Shown one piece after another: positions 51,801 to 64,000 of a DNA stretch of 64,000 nt. The translations under genes and the position numbers were made by a program. Origin of the DNA: Dipylidium caninum (lineage: Eukaryota > Platyhelminthes > Cestoda > Cyclophyllidea > Dipylidiidae); contig QEYB01001522.1 of the NCBI GenBank assembly GCA_017562135.1, positions 1-64,000 of the forward strand. Direction: 5' to 3'. Position 1 is the stretch's first letter; each line of letters begins with the position of its first letter. A model generated the notes under the pieces. That model was given only the letters and a program-made list of their open reading frames with translations. It was not told the DNA's origin and ran no database searches.

Positions 51801-54800
51801 GATGAGTGGTCTCGAATGGTGGGTGTGCGAGTCTGGGAGCCTCCTTTCAGGTTAATTTGCCTATTTTCTGCTCTTCTTCGATAAAAATATCTTTTATTTT
51901 TTAACACGTATATCTTTATTGTATATGCCATCAGTTAATAAAATACAAATGATTTTCAGACTAAAGGTTACTTGGTTCGCCTTTATTTCTCCTTTCACCC
52001 CTTTTATACGAACCTACAATCATGCCATGCAATAGACTGAATTGCCAGACAGTTTTATTTTGATGCCAGCAGTGATACGCATCACCGTTACCATTTCAAC
52101 AGGTTCGTTTTTGCGAGTGCTTTTTTCTCCCCTTTGAAGGGCTTCGTGGGGAGCGTGCTTTGGCCGTCCAGACGATCCTTAATAATGTTGAGTCTCTGTT
52201 ATTTTGTTCGGTACGTATGTTAATTTTTAAGCAAACACCTTCACACTTGTAAGGAGTTGTCGCGTTGCGCTTAGCCGTCTGCACGTTCGAAGGATGCGTG
52301 CAGTGGGCACTCGACCAAAGGGAAAGCCATTTTGAGGTTTCAGGCGATTTTACAGTGCACTTATACTTCCACCTGAGTAGAAGGCGAGGGTTTCCGTTAT
52401 AGAGGTCAAATGGGTTCAGCGTTACACCATTTTGGCCACTTAACAGGGAGTTTTAAGGATTGCCAAGATATCTTCTCCTGTTCAGTTTCCCCTCGGCTTC
52501 TGCATTGCGACAACAATACGGATCGGCCAATTTCTTGGGGCAAATAAGGCCAAGGGACCGCTGTCTACGGCGTGCGTTGCCCTAATCACAATCGGTACGC
52601 TGATAACTCTTAGTCCGAGACCATCATAGCATGACTTAGTGCTCCTCATAACAGTATTATTTCCCATTTCAGTGTGTGCTGCTACTGTGAACTCTGCTAT
52701 TATCCTTTCTACGAGATTCTATATTCCGATGATATTTACGAGTGATCGGTACGTCTTCGTAAATATCTGCACTTCTTATGTGCTAATGCATGAGCGTTTC
52801 TTCAATCTCTAAGACCGTTCACCGAAAGGTGTTGGGAAAATTCCGCTTTACACAATTATGGAATGTAGTTAGAGGATTTTTAGTTTAGTAAAACTGCTTC
52901 GGAGCAGCAGAGGAAGGTACGGAGCTAGGCGAGGCGACGTCCCGCGCCAACGTGGATTGAACATACTTCAGTGGTGGGAGCGCGGCTCAGCACCCAGAAG
53001 TCATTGTCTGGGTGACAGACGTAGACGACAGCTTTTTACTTCGAACAAACCAGTTCCCTATTTTGGCGCTGAAATATCAGGAGCGAAGTTATTAGAGTCA
53101 AACGAATGTGACATACTTTCTGACCGAAAGGCGCATTTTGAGCACATTTTCCCAATCGGGATATACTGACTTTTTTCTGCTTATAGACAAATTATCGAAA
53201 TGACGGCCCACAGTCTTATTTCAATCACGTGTTTCCAGTTTGTTGGAGGCTTAGTGGTAAGATTATTTAGTGGACAGCACATTTATTCGTCCACATAATT
53301 AGACGTACCCTTGAGCAATAAAAATTTTTGAGCGATGGTGCATTCCTGTCGATTTGAGCTTTAAAGAGCCATCACCTGGTGCAGTTTTCCGTTTAATCCC
53401 CCTCTGATTAGCATCTCAACGGTTGATAGAAGTGCTTAAGAATGACTGAAAATCGTTTGACGCTTTCGCGGATTGAGCATAACAAAGGATAAATGATTAT
53501 CTTAAATAGTGAGGTTTTTCATTTTTTTGTTACCCTTATGAAACATTAGGCAGTGTATAGGATAATGAAGTAGAGACGTCGAACACCGTAGAACCGAAGA
53601 GAGGCTAAAGCATGAAATGCTTAGGTTTGAATAAACGTAGGCTTACTTTAGAAGAAGAAATTGCTGATGTGTTCTGCCACGAAATTTAACGGAACGTTGC
53701 CCTACTCCGCTGAGAGATGATAAAAGTTCTTAATACTTTTCAACAGGGAGTATGTTCGGGGATCATTCGTGGGGTTGGGATGCAGCGGACCTGGTGCCAT
53801 CGTCTGCATGGTCTGCATGTACCTCATCAGCGGACCAATGGACTTAGCCTCATGCTGCTTACCGACCTTAGTGTTTCTGGTGGGTTTACGTGGTTGTATG
53901 GACTATTCCTGCCACTTACATATTGAACATATCGGACACTGTTTTGTAAGAGAAAGAAGTCAGTCAGTCAGTCCACAGTGGAACCTCTAAAGTTCTGGAG
54001 CCTGGGAGGTGCAAGATAGAAGTTATTCACACAATGTTTGACTAAAAAAGCTACTGGGGAGTCACGCAAATTTGTGAAATTAGTAAAGGGTACATCTTTA
54101 AATCTGACAAAAGTTACCGTGTCCGCTTTACAGGATTCTGGTGGGGATTGTGCGTGGGAATGGGTGTCGAATCCATAGTATACATTTTCTTGATCATGCG
54201 GATCGACTGGAACAAAATGTGCAGGAAGGTGAGCGGAAATATATCGCAGCTGAGGCAACTGCAAGAAGAACTTTTTTGGTTCCACTCATGGAATTAAGCT
54301 CAAGTACAAAAAGTCTCGATTTTTTTTATTTTCAGGCTGCAAAGCGGACAGAAATAAGGTTCATTAGTGGGGTGTCGAAGGAGTTAGAAATAGAGATACA
54401 AGGTTAGTTAAGTAAAATTTACCATACCTTATGGTTAAGCTTTTTTGTTTTTACTGCAATCTTTGCCTCGCATTTTGGGAACAGCCGACCAAAAGTTCCC
54501 TATGGAAAATTCCTACGAGATGAAAATCAAAAATAACAAATGCCACGAGTTCCCTTTGGCCTTAATTTCGTTGACATCCAACTTTTAGAAGAAGAGAGTT
54601 ATGAGGAAAATCCGCAACAGAAAACCGATGAAAACGATGGCCAAGTCAAGGCCTGCACGCCAACTATCGTGTGTACACGTGCGGCCTTAATACTTTTTGG
54701 TGTCATAATGCTTACGGTGGCTCTCCTCTGTCGTTTCGTGCTTGACTGGAAGGCGTACTTTGAGAGATATTGTCTTCTCAACGACGGTACCCTACTTCCA

Positions 54801-54857
54801 ATTAACCCCTCCGACTCTGTACAAATCACTGGCGACTGCCTTCAAATTCTGCCTTAA
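48827..54857 (+). CDS. MATE/SLC47-type multidrug and toxin extrusion transporter, copy B (frameshift pair in exon 14)
   Basis: Second head-to-tail MATE gene. Exons: 48827-48954, 49532-49702, 50048-50096, 50494-50593, 50914-50956, 50992-51036, 51102-51199, 51507-51604, 51737-51850, 52140-52210, 52486-52594, 52673-52748, 53187-53256, 53747-53879, 54134-54228, 54336-54402, 54589-54857. Exons 2-16 match copy A in length exactly. Landmarks: LGRLGKAELAAGGLAISIFH, QTFGGTDKYRLGVQVQR, IPGMVMSGLEWWVCESGSL, ALAVQTILNNVESLLF, GVCSGIIRGVGMQ and RIDWNKMC. The first listed exon needs one base from an upstream exon, so the start codon is not in it. In exon 14 one base is gained near 53786-53792 and one lost near 53841-53850, so the helix reading GAIVCMVCMYLISGPM exists only in the +1 frame. 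If real, that helix is replaced by about 20 polar residues and transport is doubtful. Confidence 0.88.
50957..50991 (+). other. 35-nt intron in MATE B
   Basis: Begins GTAAGT and ends TTTAG, at the same codon position as the 38-nt intron of copy A. Splicing it out restores FITVIEISTKYIQAQ in frame. Confidence 0.85.
51328..51342. repeat. (CA)n microsatellite in MATE B intron
   Basis: Seven and a half CA units in an intron of MATE B. No equivalent run was noticed in the matching intron of copy A. Confidence 0.7.
53958..53973. repeat. (AGTC)4 tandem repeat in MATE B intron
   Basis: Four exact AGTC units lie about 80 bp downstream of the exon that carries the frameshift pair. Confidence 0.7.
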
Positions 54858-57564
54858 TGAATGCCCTCCTATCGGGAGGTTGGATGAATATTGTGTTTCA
54901 ATTTACACTAATATGACGTGGATATCTGATGTTCATGCATTTTTTGAGGTCGTGTTTTTCTTCTTCAAGAGGTTAAATGACCATTGACAGACTCGGCACT
55001 CCAAATAAAAATGGGCTTCACGATAAGAGACGCCAATGTATTTAATTTTTCAAAAGCCAGTGTCAATTCCTTGTCTGTTAGTGCAACGCCCTAGCGTTTA
55101 AAATGGAATAGGTTGGCCCAGAGGAATAAATATACGGACAAACTGAAGCGTCTACTGTACCAACCACCTAAAATTTCCATTGCTCGGTGTTATTGTTGCG
55201 AGGTGCTTCACAGAAGGTATTTGATAGTGAGGGGGCGAGTCGCTCGGCGAACACTTGGACTTGGAAACGAGGTCAACACAGTTAGACAAGTGAGAACCTC
55301 ACATACAACCGGTCAATTGACGTGGTATTCATTGAATAACTACATAAATCTACCATGGTAAAAAGATATGACCTTATTTCGATAGTTGTGAAGCTTGTTC
55401 CTAAAAGCCCTTTTCGGGGCCTATCTAGAGCGGCTCATTCATACTGGCATGACACAGTGCAAATTGAAATTCTTATTATATGCAGCATTGAATGGCAACT
55501 AACAGGAAAAAAAACCGTAAGCTGCCATAACGTATTCGTATAACGAGGGATCTTTCCCTATTTTGCTCTGCCATACAAAATAACCTGATTTCGATGATTG
55601 ATATGATGCTCTCGAGATCTTAATACGCTGGGGAGGGGGAATTTGCTCGGAAGTGCGGTTATCGGGTTTTCATTGCCATTAGTAAGGTTTATAAATTTTT
55701 AAAAGGTCTTGATCCAAGTTGTTTCGAATTATTGTTATCTAACGGGTAACTCGGTCTACTAAGTAATCACTGACATATTTCGTCAAACCATTTGTTCTAC
55801 TATTACTTATCCATTCTGTTTCTCGTGACGTTTGATTAAACCAATTCTGCAATCGATTTTAGCGACAACAATGACCATATCCGTAAGTATTTGCAAAGGA
55901 TGAGGCCCGAGACCTTTTTGAATAGATGTTGTTTGTTGTTATATTTAACTTTTCACCTCGCAGACAAAGTTGGTTTTGTCGGTTGGGTGCTCAATAGAGC
56001 AGCAGGATGCTCGTCCATTAAGAAATAGACGTCATGATAATGACATCAAGATAAGGAACCTACGATCGTGCAAATGGAGTAGTTATTCATAGATAATAAT
56101 TTATTTTCCGATCAAGTCTCCATAATATAATCAAAACATCCAGCTCAGTATTCCTGCGGCAAAAAAACATACATATTTGCTGCTATGTAGGTCTAGAAAA
56201 ATGTGTCCCTGCCGCAAAATGTCTTGATGTGTTAATAGGTAGCTTGATAACAGATTTAGATGATAGCCAGTGACATGACAGTCGTCTTGAACAGCTATTG
56301 TTTAGCCATTTCAAGCTTCGCCTTCAAGGCCTTGGCGTCAGGTTGTTTTCACCGTTTCTTAACCCAAGGTGGTAGCTCTGGCCCACTTACATAACTCCAC
56401 AGTAAGGTCACTTTGAGCCAAGTTAATCCGTTTATGTTTTAGATTTATTTGTTTTGCGTCCCCTAACAGAATCTGCTTTTGACATTCAAACCTTTTGGTT
56501 ACGCATATTTCATGAAAGTTATTTTTTAAAAATACTTCTCAGGGCAAACTATGGAAAATGCGCAAAAGTCAAACGTCATCTTCGCAATTCGCAGCTCTCT
56601 AAATGAATTGTATGGTATTCTTAAATACTATGGTATGATCAGGCTTTCTTAATGCATTATGTCTCCTCAACATTGCCCTCATAACACAGACTTCAGTTTT
56701 CGAGGTGACTTTTTACTGTGCCTTGACTCTTTTTGGATTCTCAGTTACTCGATAGTTGCATTCCTTTGGCACTTGTTCTGGCTCTTTTTATTGTCTTATT
56801 TATTCCTTATTACTTTAATAATGTTATTTATTCGTGAGAGCATCACCCCTCCAAAGAGCCATTTGCTTCACACTTTTAACGGGGCAATTATATTAGGATC
56901 TTCATTCCAGCATGTATTGTTTTAGCTAACCAAGTCCTTGGCGATGTCCCAGAACATTTTTCTCAGATTGATTTATCACAATCAACGTGTGAAGATTCAG
57001 CCGCCATTGTATGCCATAGTTACGCCATTCTGTGCTCGCTTTAACTACAACTTCATAAATTTGGCTAGTTCTATTTTATATTCACTACTCTTATTGGAAT
57101 CGGAAAGGTCAGAGAATTCAATACGGTATATATTTGTACAATCCAAATTTTTAGAATCCAGTTGGTAGTATCAATTGCTAGTGATAATGCGTTTTATATA
57201 TGATTAGACTTCGAATTATATGCACATTTATTCGCATATGACCAATACTAAATCAAACTAGCTTTGTTTATGTTCTGTCTTTATTATGCTGAATAATTTT
57301 CGGACCTAATTTTTTTATATGGTTTTGTTTACTTTTTTGCTAACCCGAAAACTATTCTTGTAGTTCGGTTTGATTTTTCAATCCCTTGTTATTGCCTTCT
57401 TAACAGCACACTGAAAATTTTAGTATAAAGTGATGTAGTATCATACTAGTGGGTGCCTAGCCTCCTTTTATTTTCCACTTCGCCCTACATTATTGTAGCT
57501 TGTTTTGTCTGTATGTTTGCATAATCTGTTGAATGTCGATTTTTTTTCCAACGTTTCTTTTCAG
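54858..57564. other. Intergenic region MATE B to sorting nexin
   Basis: About 2.7 kb. It must contain the 5' exon(s) of the sorting nexin, since the first recognised exon begins after an acceptor. I looked for an SH3-like exon (expected in SNX9/18/33) and did not find one. The hydrophobic open frame at 56659-56925 is AT-rich and unlike any known family. Confidence 0.5.
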
Positions 57565-60500
57565 AAAGATAGGGTTGTGACGTTGTTGGATATGCTCAAG
57601 ACAGATTTCAATCGGGTTTATTCACAAGAACATCGGTGTGACAATAATTTTCAAGGGGACTCGGGGAAGACTACATTCTGGCGCAATAAATTTCAGGTTA
57701 TTTTGTTAATTTCCCTTTTAACTACAGCCTAAGCTACGTTCACCCCTTTTTCCAATGCTAACTTCCTATATGTATACCATAGTGAAATTACACATGGGTG
57801 TTCATGAAGTTGCAAAAGGTTATCATTGCTCATAAGTCATCTTTACGTTGTATTTGCTTGAAACTAGATTTGCCATTATTGGTTTATTTGGTTAAATGCA
57901 CTCTTTTAAGTTAATAAATGCAGAATTCAGGTGATGTTTGCTCCGTCCAATTTATATGTATCTTGGTATAGTCACGATAAGGTTTTCGTGGGTATTGACA
58001 TGTGTTGATGATAGTTTGTATGAAATTGGCTAAATTTTAAGTTAACAGCAAGTTATTATTGCTTATAGCGCTTCAAATTCATTCAGATTTACAATAATTT
58101 TTGAAGCAACTTAAGGACTCTACTAAAGCAATATGTTTTGCTCTTTTTCAGAAGCCGACTAGGATGAAATTTAAGGTATGTTCATACAAGGCATTAGGTT
58201 ATTAATTAGGATAGCCTTTAATTTCCATGAAGGTTGTTGTGCTGAGCCGATTTTCTTACGATTTTACTGGCTTGAAGCAATGTGAATAATATTTTTTGCC
58301 GAAAAATCACTAGAAAGGTTGTCTCTTGAGCCTGTCCAGGATAGTTGTCTAACAGAAATTGGCGACCTATTTATTGCTTACCCGATAAAGATGCTCTTCA
58401 GGCGCTATGGTGGTCTATACTGATTTTCCCTTAATGAAAGAAATTTGTGGCTTTATAATTGTCTTCCCACATCGGTGTTATTCTTTTGTCTTACTTTTTT
58501 CTTTTTAAAGAGGAAGCATCGTCGTGCGCCTACGAGGTATGCTTTCTATATTATGTACACGTAAGGAATTTTAGTCCCGGTGTTTTGTATTCTTAAGATC
58601 ATATAGTCCGTGCAGTAGTCGTCTTGGTGGTTACGTAGCTTATCCCACTACTTCACGAGCCCACACGCGCTTTATGTTGCATATAGGACCAAAAATTTTT
58701 ATATTCTCTCACGGTCGCCTCATCTTTTATGGTTATTGAGACAATTAATGTGCCTAGTGTCGGCGTTGCCTGCATATTTCCGCCTTGAAATAGAAAGGCT
58801 CAGACACATGTATAATTTGCATGTTCTGTTTCAGTTCGAATGGAAATACAGGTGACTATGGAAGCTGTGAAGGGCAAAGCGTCGCATTGGTGGTGAGTGG
58901 TTGTAGACCTTGGTACATGCTGACCAAAAAAGGATTAATCGTTTGCATTTTTAGTTCATCACTCGCTTACTTTTGCTATCACCGTTGTAACTTTGTTATC
59001 GAAAACCCCTTTTAGTTCGTAAATACAGCCTTTTTCACCATCACTTTCAATTGTCTACCCCACCACAAAAGGATTATACACTTGCGTTTATTGCAATTCT
59101 GTATATGTTTCATATTATCATTTTTCTGTGGGCAAATACTTATTCACCCCTTTCCTGCTGTATATAATATATGCTAGAGAACCCAGTTCTAGTAAAGAAG
59201 AAATTCATTTTATTGGTTTACGCACAAACGCCTCTGGTATATGTTAAACTTCAGTTAATGATCACTTTAGCGATATCAATCCTTGGCCCTGCGATCATCT
59301 TTTAGAAGACACTCTTTTTCCTGCCAGTCTTGTAATAAACCGCCGAAATTTTCGTCGTGTAACTTTGAGCTTCAAAGTTTTACTATTATGGTGTTTTTCC
59401 TTTGGCTTAAGATCTATTCCTTTTCTTAGCGGAATGGGGATTCATGCACTTGGCATTCACTCACTCATGCGTATGAATGGACCTGCTGTATTGAGGACTG
59501 CCGCACCTCACGTTTCAATAACAATATATACACTGAATTTAAAATTACGACTACGGTAGGTTTCTCGGAGGTTTATCTACCTTACGGAATGGTGTTAGAT
59601 GCCTAAAGTACTGTACGACGAACTCGTCAGATCTTCCCGTGGGCCGATGTTTGCAGAAGTACACCTCACTGCGGAAAATGTGAGTATTTCTTAACTGTTC
59701 TCTTGATTTATCTTACACGTGTTTCACCCTTGTTGCAAATATTCACAGGAAGGACGCCTCGAAGTGTATCGTCGATTCAACGATTTCAAGCGACTATTTA
59801 AAACTCTGGTTTCCGCTCATCCTTATCTTTGCATACCACCTCTTCCTCCCGATCGAATTGACAGTGAGTTACTCTTATTGACAATGAATGCCATATTCGC
59901 ATTTCTCTACTCGAAGTTTTGATTCAAACAAGTGATCCAATTACTTTTCCGATTACTCGTTTTAAGGTTTTTTCATAGACTTTTGCAAATGTTCGCGACT
60001 TGAATTCAAATGCCATTGACTATGCGCATATTTGTTTTTCGATACTCAACAGAACTCGACTCGGAGGTGGTCTCGTACAGGATGGTACGTCTGGAACTAT
60101 GGCTCAACTATCTTGCTTTTCACCCTATCCTCAGCCGGTCTAACTACACCCTCGATTTCCTTCGTGACAATGGAAAGGTGAGCAATAAATCCCAAATTTT
60201 CTATGAGCCGAAGCTATGTCTGAAATTGGAATTCCTTATTACATGTCTCTGGCCTTTCTCCTTTTTCATATGCTTAATGAGTATACCAAACCTTCTATTG
60301 AGGTATGAGCTTAAGGGGCCTAGGAGAACTATTAAAATTAATACAACTAAGCATTTGTCTACTTTGTCACCTAACGCTATAGTGAACACAGTGGACGTTG
60401 TCATACCTCAGTTTGAGAACCGTTGTTGTTACTGGTTCTTCCTATGGTAGCTGTATGTATATCTGAATTACTAACTATCGGTGGAGCACATTTATGCAGT

Positions 60501-62724
60501 GCACTTGTTAATGGGCATTCCTCGAGGTGCAGCATCATCTCAGCATATCACCGCGTTTGGAATACGCCTTTTTGTTGTGAGATTTTAATATGCGAGACCA
60601 CAGATGTTAGGTGTTGATTCAGTGCTAAACCAGAGTATATAATAAAAAGGAAAGATTAAGTTGGGTAATCGTGACACTTTAAGCCACACGAGGGTCGCTG
60701 CTTTTTAGCAATACAACACATACATGGCCAACGTACCGGTCGAGGTGGTGTCTTTACCTAGATGTGTGCGGGATTTAGAAGCGCTTCGTATTAATATAAG
60801 GTGAGTCTCCTCCACTAAAGTCCTTATCCTTTTGAGATATACCTTATGCTTAATGTGTAAGGCGCGCTCACGCGTCAACTTTCTTTCTAAACTTAGTCCA
60901 AATATACTACCTCCTTTGATACGGAGTAATTATTCGGATGCTGTTTGTAGCCACTGATATTCCTTCGTTGTAGAAGAGAGCGTATGGGACAGCTTAAAGG
61001 CAAAGCCAAGGAACTTCTAAATGCAGTAGCCGATATTCACAAACTTCTCGAAACCGAGAAAAAACTCATTTCTCAGGGTATCGTCTACTAGCCGCATTCA
61101 ATTACTGTATTTCTTACGGTTTATTTTCTAATTTGCCTTTGCTACTTTTCATAGTGAAAAAATAAGATCCTAGGCTTTCAAACGTGATTTTATCAAATTA
61201 TTTCTCATCACTGGTTCCTCGTTAACAGAGGCTACTCTAAGACGCATCAGATATAATGGAATTTTAGTATCTCTTACCAAATAACGCCACTAGTTCAGGT
61301 AGCCGGTCAGTATTTTGCCTCCATCCACTCTCTCATCCGCTTTTACTAACAAGATTTTGTTATCGAAAACAGATTACTCCGACATTTATGCGCGCTTATG
61401 TGCAAAACTGAAAAAAATACCGCCTCTCCTTGGCGCGAAAGCACGTAAGCATTAATTGGCAGTCTCGTGGTTATTTTTGATCTTCGCACTGGCGCTGGGT
61501 GAGGTTGCATAATTGCTTGTAATTACACATATTTGCATACTCGGACCCTCTCCGCAGGCGAGGGGTGCTCTCATCACAGGCTTTTTATTCGTTGGTTGCT
61601 TTTGTGCCGTGAGCTTCGGTCCTCATCCTGCGATTCTTAAGGTACTCTTGGAAAAATCATACACTTGTGAAACGGGTGATTTTCTAGTATTTTACCGAAC
61701 ATACCTTAGAGTTGTCAACTTGGACTTTAGGCAAATCTCCCCTCCTTAGTCTGTGTCGAGCAAACTCCTATCATTTGAAGTAACATCGGAGCTTAAGTGG
61801 AAATACTTTTCTGTAGAGGGACTTCCCGTACAGAATTTGGACGATGTTTTTTACAACGCCGCTAGTATCTTCAACGAAAGGGCCAATTCTCTAAACCGGA
61901 GCGATGTAAATCTTATTTTTGCGAAGTTTACTTTTTATGCAAAAACTAATAAGTTAAAAGGTATAGTATTCATGGCAGAATGCTTGTTACACGGTTATAA
62001 TTGTGCTAATTTTATGAGCTATACTATAATTAGGGAGCAAATCCACTTTATCAGCTTATTTGATTAACCCATTGCTTTCGCAGTGTTTTGTGGTAATTCA
62101 GTTTTTTTTATCCTCTTGAGGTTGAAGACTCGCTAATAACGGCAAAGCTCTTATCTGTTGAATTCACCATATCGTACAATGAGTTGGATGGTTGGGAATT
62201 CGTGTCATGTTAATGGGCACCAAGATTTATTATTTTGAACAAAAAATTGATTCGTCACCTTTAATTTCAAACTTAGATTTTGAGTGCCAGCTAAGCTGGC
62301 ATCAGTCACTCGTAACTTGCCTTGTTTCGTAATCACGCCCACCTTAAAAGTTAGTTGAAAGCGTATTTGGCACATTAACGAAGCTTGTGCTTTCTTTTGG
62401 AAACTTACTTCACCCTTAACGATTTGCTCTTCTTTTAAGAAACGATTCGATGAAGTCATTAGTATTTTCGATGAGTTCTTCAATACAGTTGAACAATTGG
62501 AAAAGTTGGTAACAGCCGGTGACGTTTACGGCTACGCGTGCGTGGAGGCTGAATTTAACTGGACATTAAATAATCAAATGGAGCGACTTGTTCTGGAACT
62601 CTCCGACTTTTACAATGCTCGTGCCGAGCTTCTCCACAGAGACGCTCAACGTAGTCGTGACACAGCTAAAGCCTTCGAAAGTCACTTTCATGAACCCAAC
62701 ACCCCACAATATTTTACGGAATAA
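57565..62724 (+). CDS. Sorting nexin, SNX9/18/33-like (PX-BAR), 5' end missing
   Basis: SNX9-type proteins couple phosphoinositide binding (PX) to membrane bending (BAR) in endocytosis. Exons: 57565-57696, microexons 58152-58175 and 58511-58536, 58835-58892, 59430-59555, 59599-59679, 59749-59863, 60053-60177, 60719-60810, then about 60.97-61.08, 61.37-61.44, 61.56-61.61, 61.75-61.95 and 62.44-62.72 kb. The segment EGQSVALVRNGDSCTWHSLT and what follows match the SNX9 linker before PX in length, with the same Trp spacing. PX motifs: EVYRRFNDFKRL, IPPLPPDRI and LNYLAFHPILS. BAR exons give LKGKAKELLNAVADIHKLL, LDDVFYNAASIFNERANSL and VEAEFNWTLNNQMERLVLE, the last aligning with the final SNX9 helix. 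The N-terminal SH3 was not found. The 61.56 kb exon border is the least certain. Confidence 0.82.
58152..58175 (+). other. 24-nt microexon of the sorting nexin
   Basis: Encodes KPTRMKFK between a TTTTTCAG acceptor and a GTATGT donor, phase 0 on both sides. Part of a basic stretch upstream of the PX domain. Confidence 0.75.
58511..58536 (+). other. 26-nt microexon of the sorting nexin
   Basis: Encodes RKHRRAPT plus two bases of the next codon, between AAAG and GTATGC. Phases match the exons on either side (0 in, 2 out). Confidence 0.72.
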
Positions 62725-64000
62725 TTTTCCCCTTTCTATTCCTGTCCATGAAAGCCTTATTCGTTTACCACACTCAAACTTGCGAAACGTGCCTATGGCC
62801 TTTAGGAAATGTGATAATAATGTGACGATAAAAAGCGCTTGGTTTTTTATTCCACTAAGCTGTTACTAGTTGTAAAAAGCGAGAAAAACATAGTTAGACA
62901 AGAAATAATCATTAATCGCCATTATTGTCCCGCCTAAGCGTTAAAACTGTAAGACGTGGGGGGTTTGTGGCTGAATTCGCCAGATCAAAGTGGGTTCTAC
63001 GGACATAAGGTTCTGAAATTGGGTTTCGCGAAGCCAACGTCGATGAAGACAAAGCGGATTAGGCGGCCTTCATGAAGGACTCTCATCTTCTTCCATTAAT
63101 AAGTGTTGTCCTCAAAGGGATTAATAGTACAGAAAGAATTTACCGTCTTTTTTTAACGATGGCCAGCGTTGCTGCCTAGGCTCAAGGACTGCTTTAAGTC
63201 TATCACGATATCTATATGCCTGGTGGCAAGATCTCCTCTCTATGACATTATTTTAAGCTCCTGATACCGAGAGCATGGATGCTAAGCCTCTTGGAGATCT
63301 TATCTGTCGACGTTCATGGAAAAGGACGAAAAGATCATGAAACACTTCTGCCGCGACATGCGACGTTACTTTGCTAAAAAGTGGAGGTAGAATCAGTTCC
63401 GAACTTTTGCATAACGGAGAAAAACAATCCCGACACCTTTAATTATATTGAATTCACTATTTCTTCGCGGCACAATGTCACATTAATTTTGGGCATTTCG
63501 GGTGAAAGACGAATGTATATATTGACTGCCATTTAGTCGCACAGAAACCACACCTGTATATTGCTTGTTACATGACGAACTTTTTAATTTAACCGGATGC
63601 GAATGCGGCTCATTTAACTTTACCTAGTCGCAGACGGTGTACGTCCTGGTAACTTGCGTATAATGTAGCTTGCAGACCAGAATTGTCCTTCTTGTCTTCT
63701 TTCTTAGTTATTACAGTTTGACATAAAATCGCGTTAGAAGAGAATCATGCGCGAGGAAAAACGTCGACGCACACGTGATGAAGACTGCAAGTTGTGAACC
63801 ACCATTTCGTTTACCCTATAATCACCCTTAACCCCCAACCTTTAATCATTTATGGATCGAGTCTCTTGTTTTAGACTGTACGCATTGCTAGATAATTTTC
63901 CCCATTAGGTACATGCGTAGGCCTTGATTTCAAAGTATTTTTCAGTAGATAATGTCAACAGATACATAATTTTGGACACTGTAATGTTTATAGATTGTAA
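62725..64000. other. Right-edge intergenic DNA
   Basis: About 1.3 kb after the sorting nexin stop. No conserved exon recognised. A 16-codon frame from an ATG at about 63747 (MREEKRRRTRDEDCKL) is too short to call. Confidence 0.5.

Noticed and set aside
56659..56925. Hydrophobic 88-residue plus-strand frame resembling a membrane protein
   Set aside because: T-rich DNA yields hydrophobic codons by chance; no splice signals or conserved motif.
1..64000. CRISPR array, prokaryotic operon, transposase or reverse transcriptase
   Set aside because: No regularly spaced direct repeats and no mobile-element protein motifs were seen; all recognised genes are intron-containing metazoan families.

Overview
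The window is intron-rich nuclear DNA from an animal. Six conserved metazoan genes can be read as chains of short exons with GT/AG borders. Many introns are very small (about 30-40 nt beside others of 0.1-1 kb), exons are few and compact, and intergenic spaces are 0.5-2.7 kb. Together with moderate GC, this points to a parasitic flatworm, most likely a tapeworm. The species assignment is inference; no species-specific marker was recognised.

Layout. The left 37 kb is transcribed leftward (minus strand) and the right 26 kb rightward (plus strand). The minus-strand genes, in order of increasing coordinate, are: a TEP1-like telomerase/vault protein (coding start at 14574, reading down to at least 4.6 kb, with a badly broken WD-repeat tail to about 0.9 kb); a complete DCAF8 orthologue, a CUL4-DDB1 substrate receptor (15.06-19.66 kb); and an unconventional myosin XVIII (21.9-36.8 kb). 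About 1.1 kb separates the 5' end of the myosin from the divergently transcribed RTF2 gene (37.93-39.36 kb), so this is probably a shared promoter region. Two head-to-tail MATE/SLC47-type multidrug and toxin extrusion genes follow (40.8-46.6 and 48.8-54.9 kb), then a sorting nexin of the SNX9/18/33 type (57.6-62.7 kb, 5' end not found).

The strongest observations are: (1) the two MATE genes share a 17-exon architecture in which coding exons 2-16 have the same length base for base, a clear tandem duplication; (2) MATE copy B carries a +1/-1 pair of compensating indels in exon 14 that scrambles about 20 residues of a membrane helix; (3) the TEP1-like gene reads cleanly from its start through the TROVE, DUF4062 and NACHT domains, but from about 6.9 kb downward it is cut by apparent single-base frameshifts (one exactly at a nine-G tract) and in-frame stops; (4) the sorting nexin has two consecutive microexons of 24 and 26 nt; (5) the myosin has a non-canonical P-loop and switch II and a much shortened coiled coil. 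No mobile element, CRISPR array, rRNA or tRNA gene was recognised. Nothing here looks like a wholly new system; the genes are cellular housekeeping, transport and telomerase/vault functions that happen to be neighbours.
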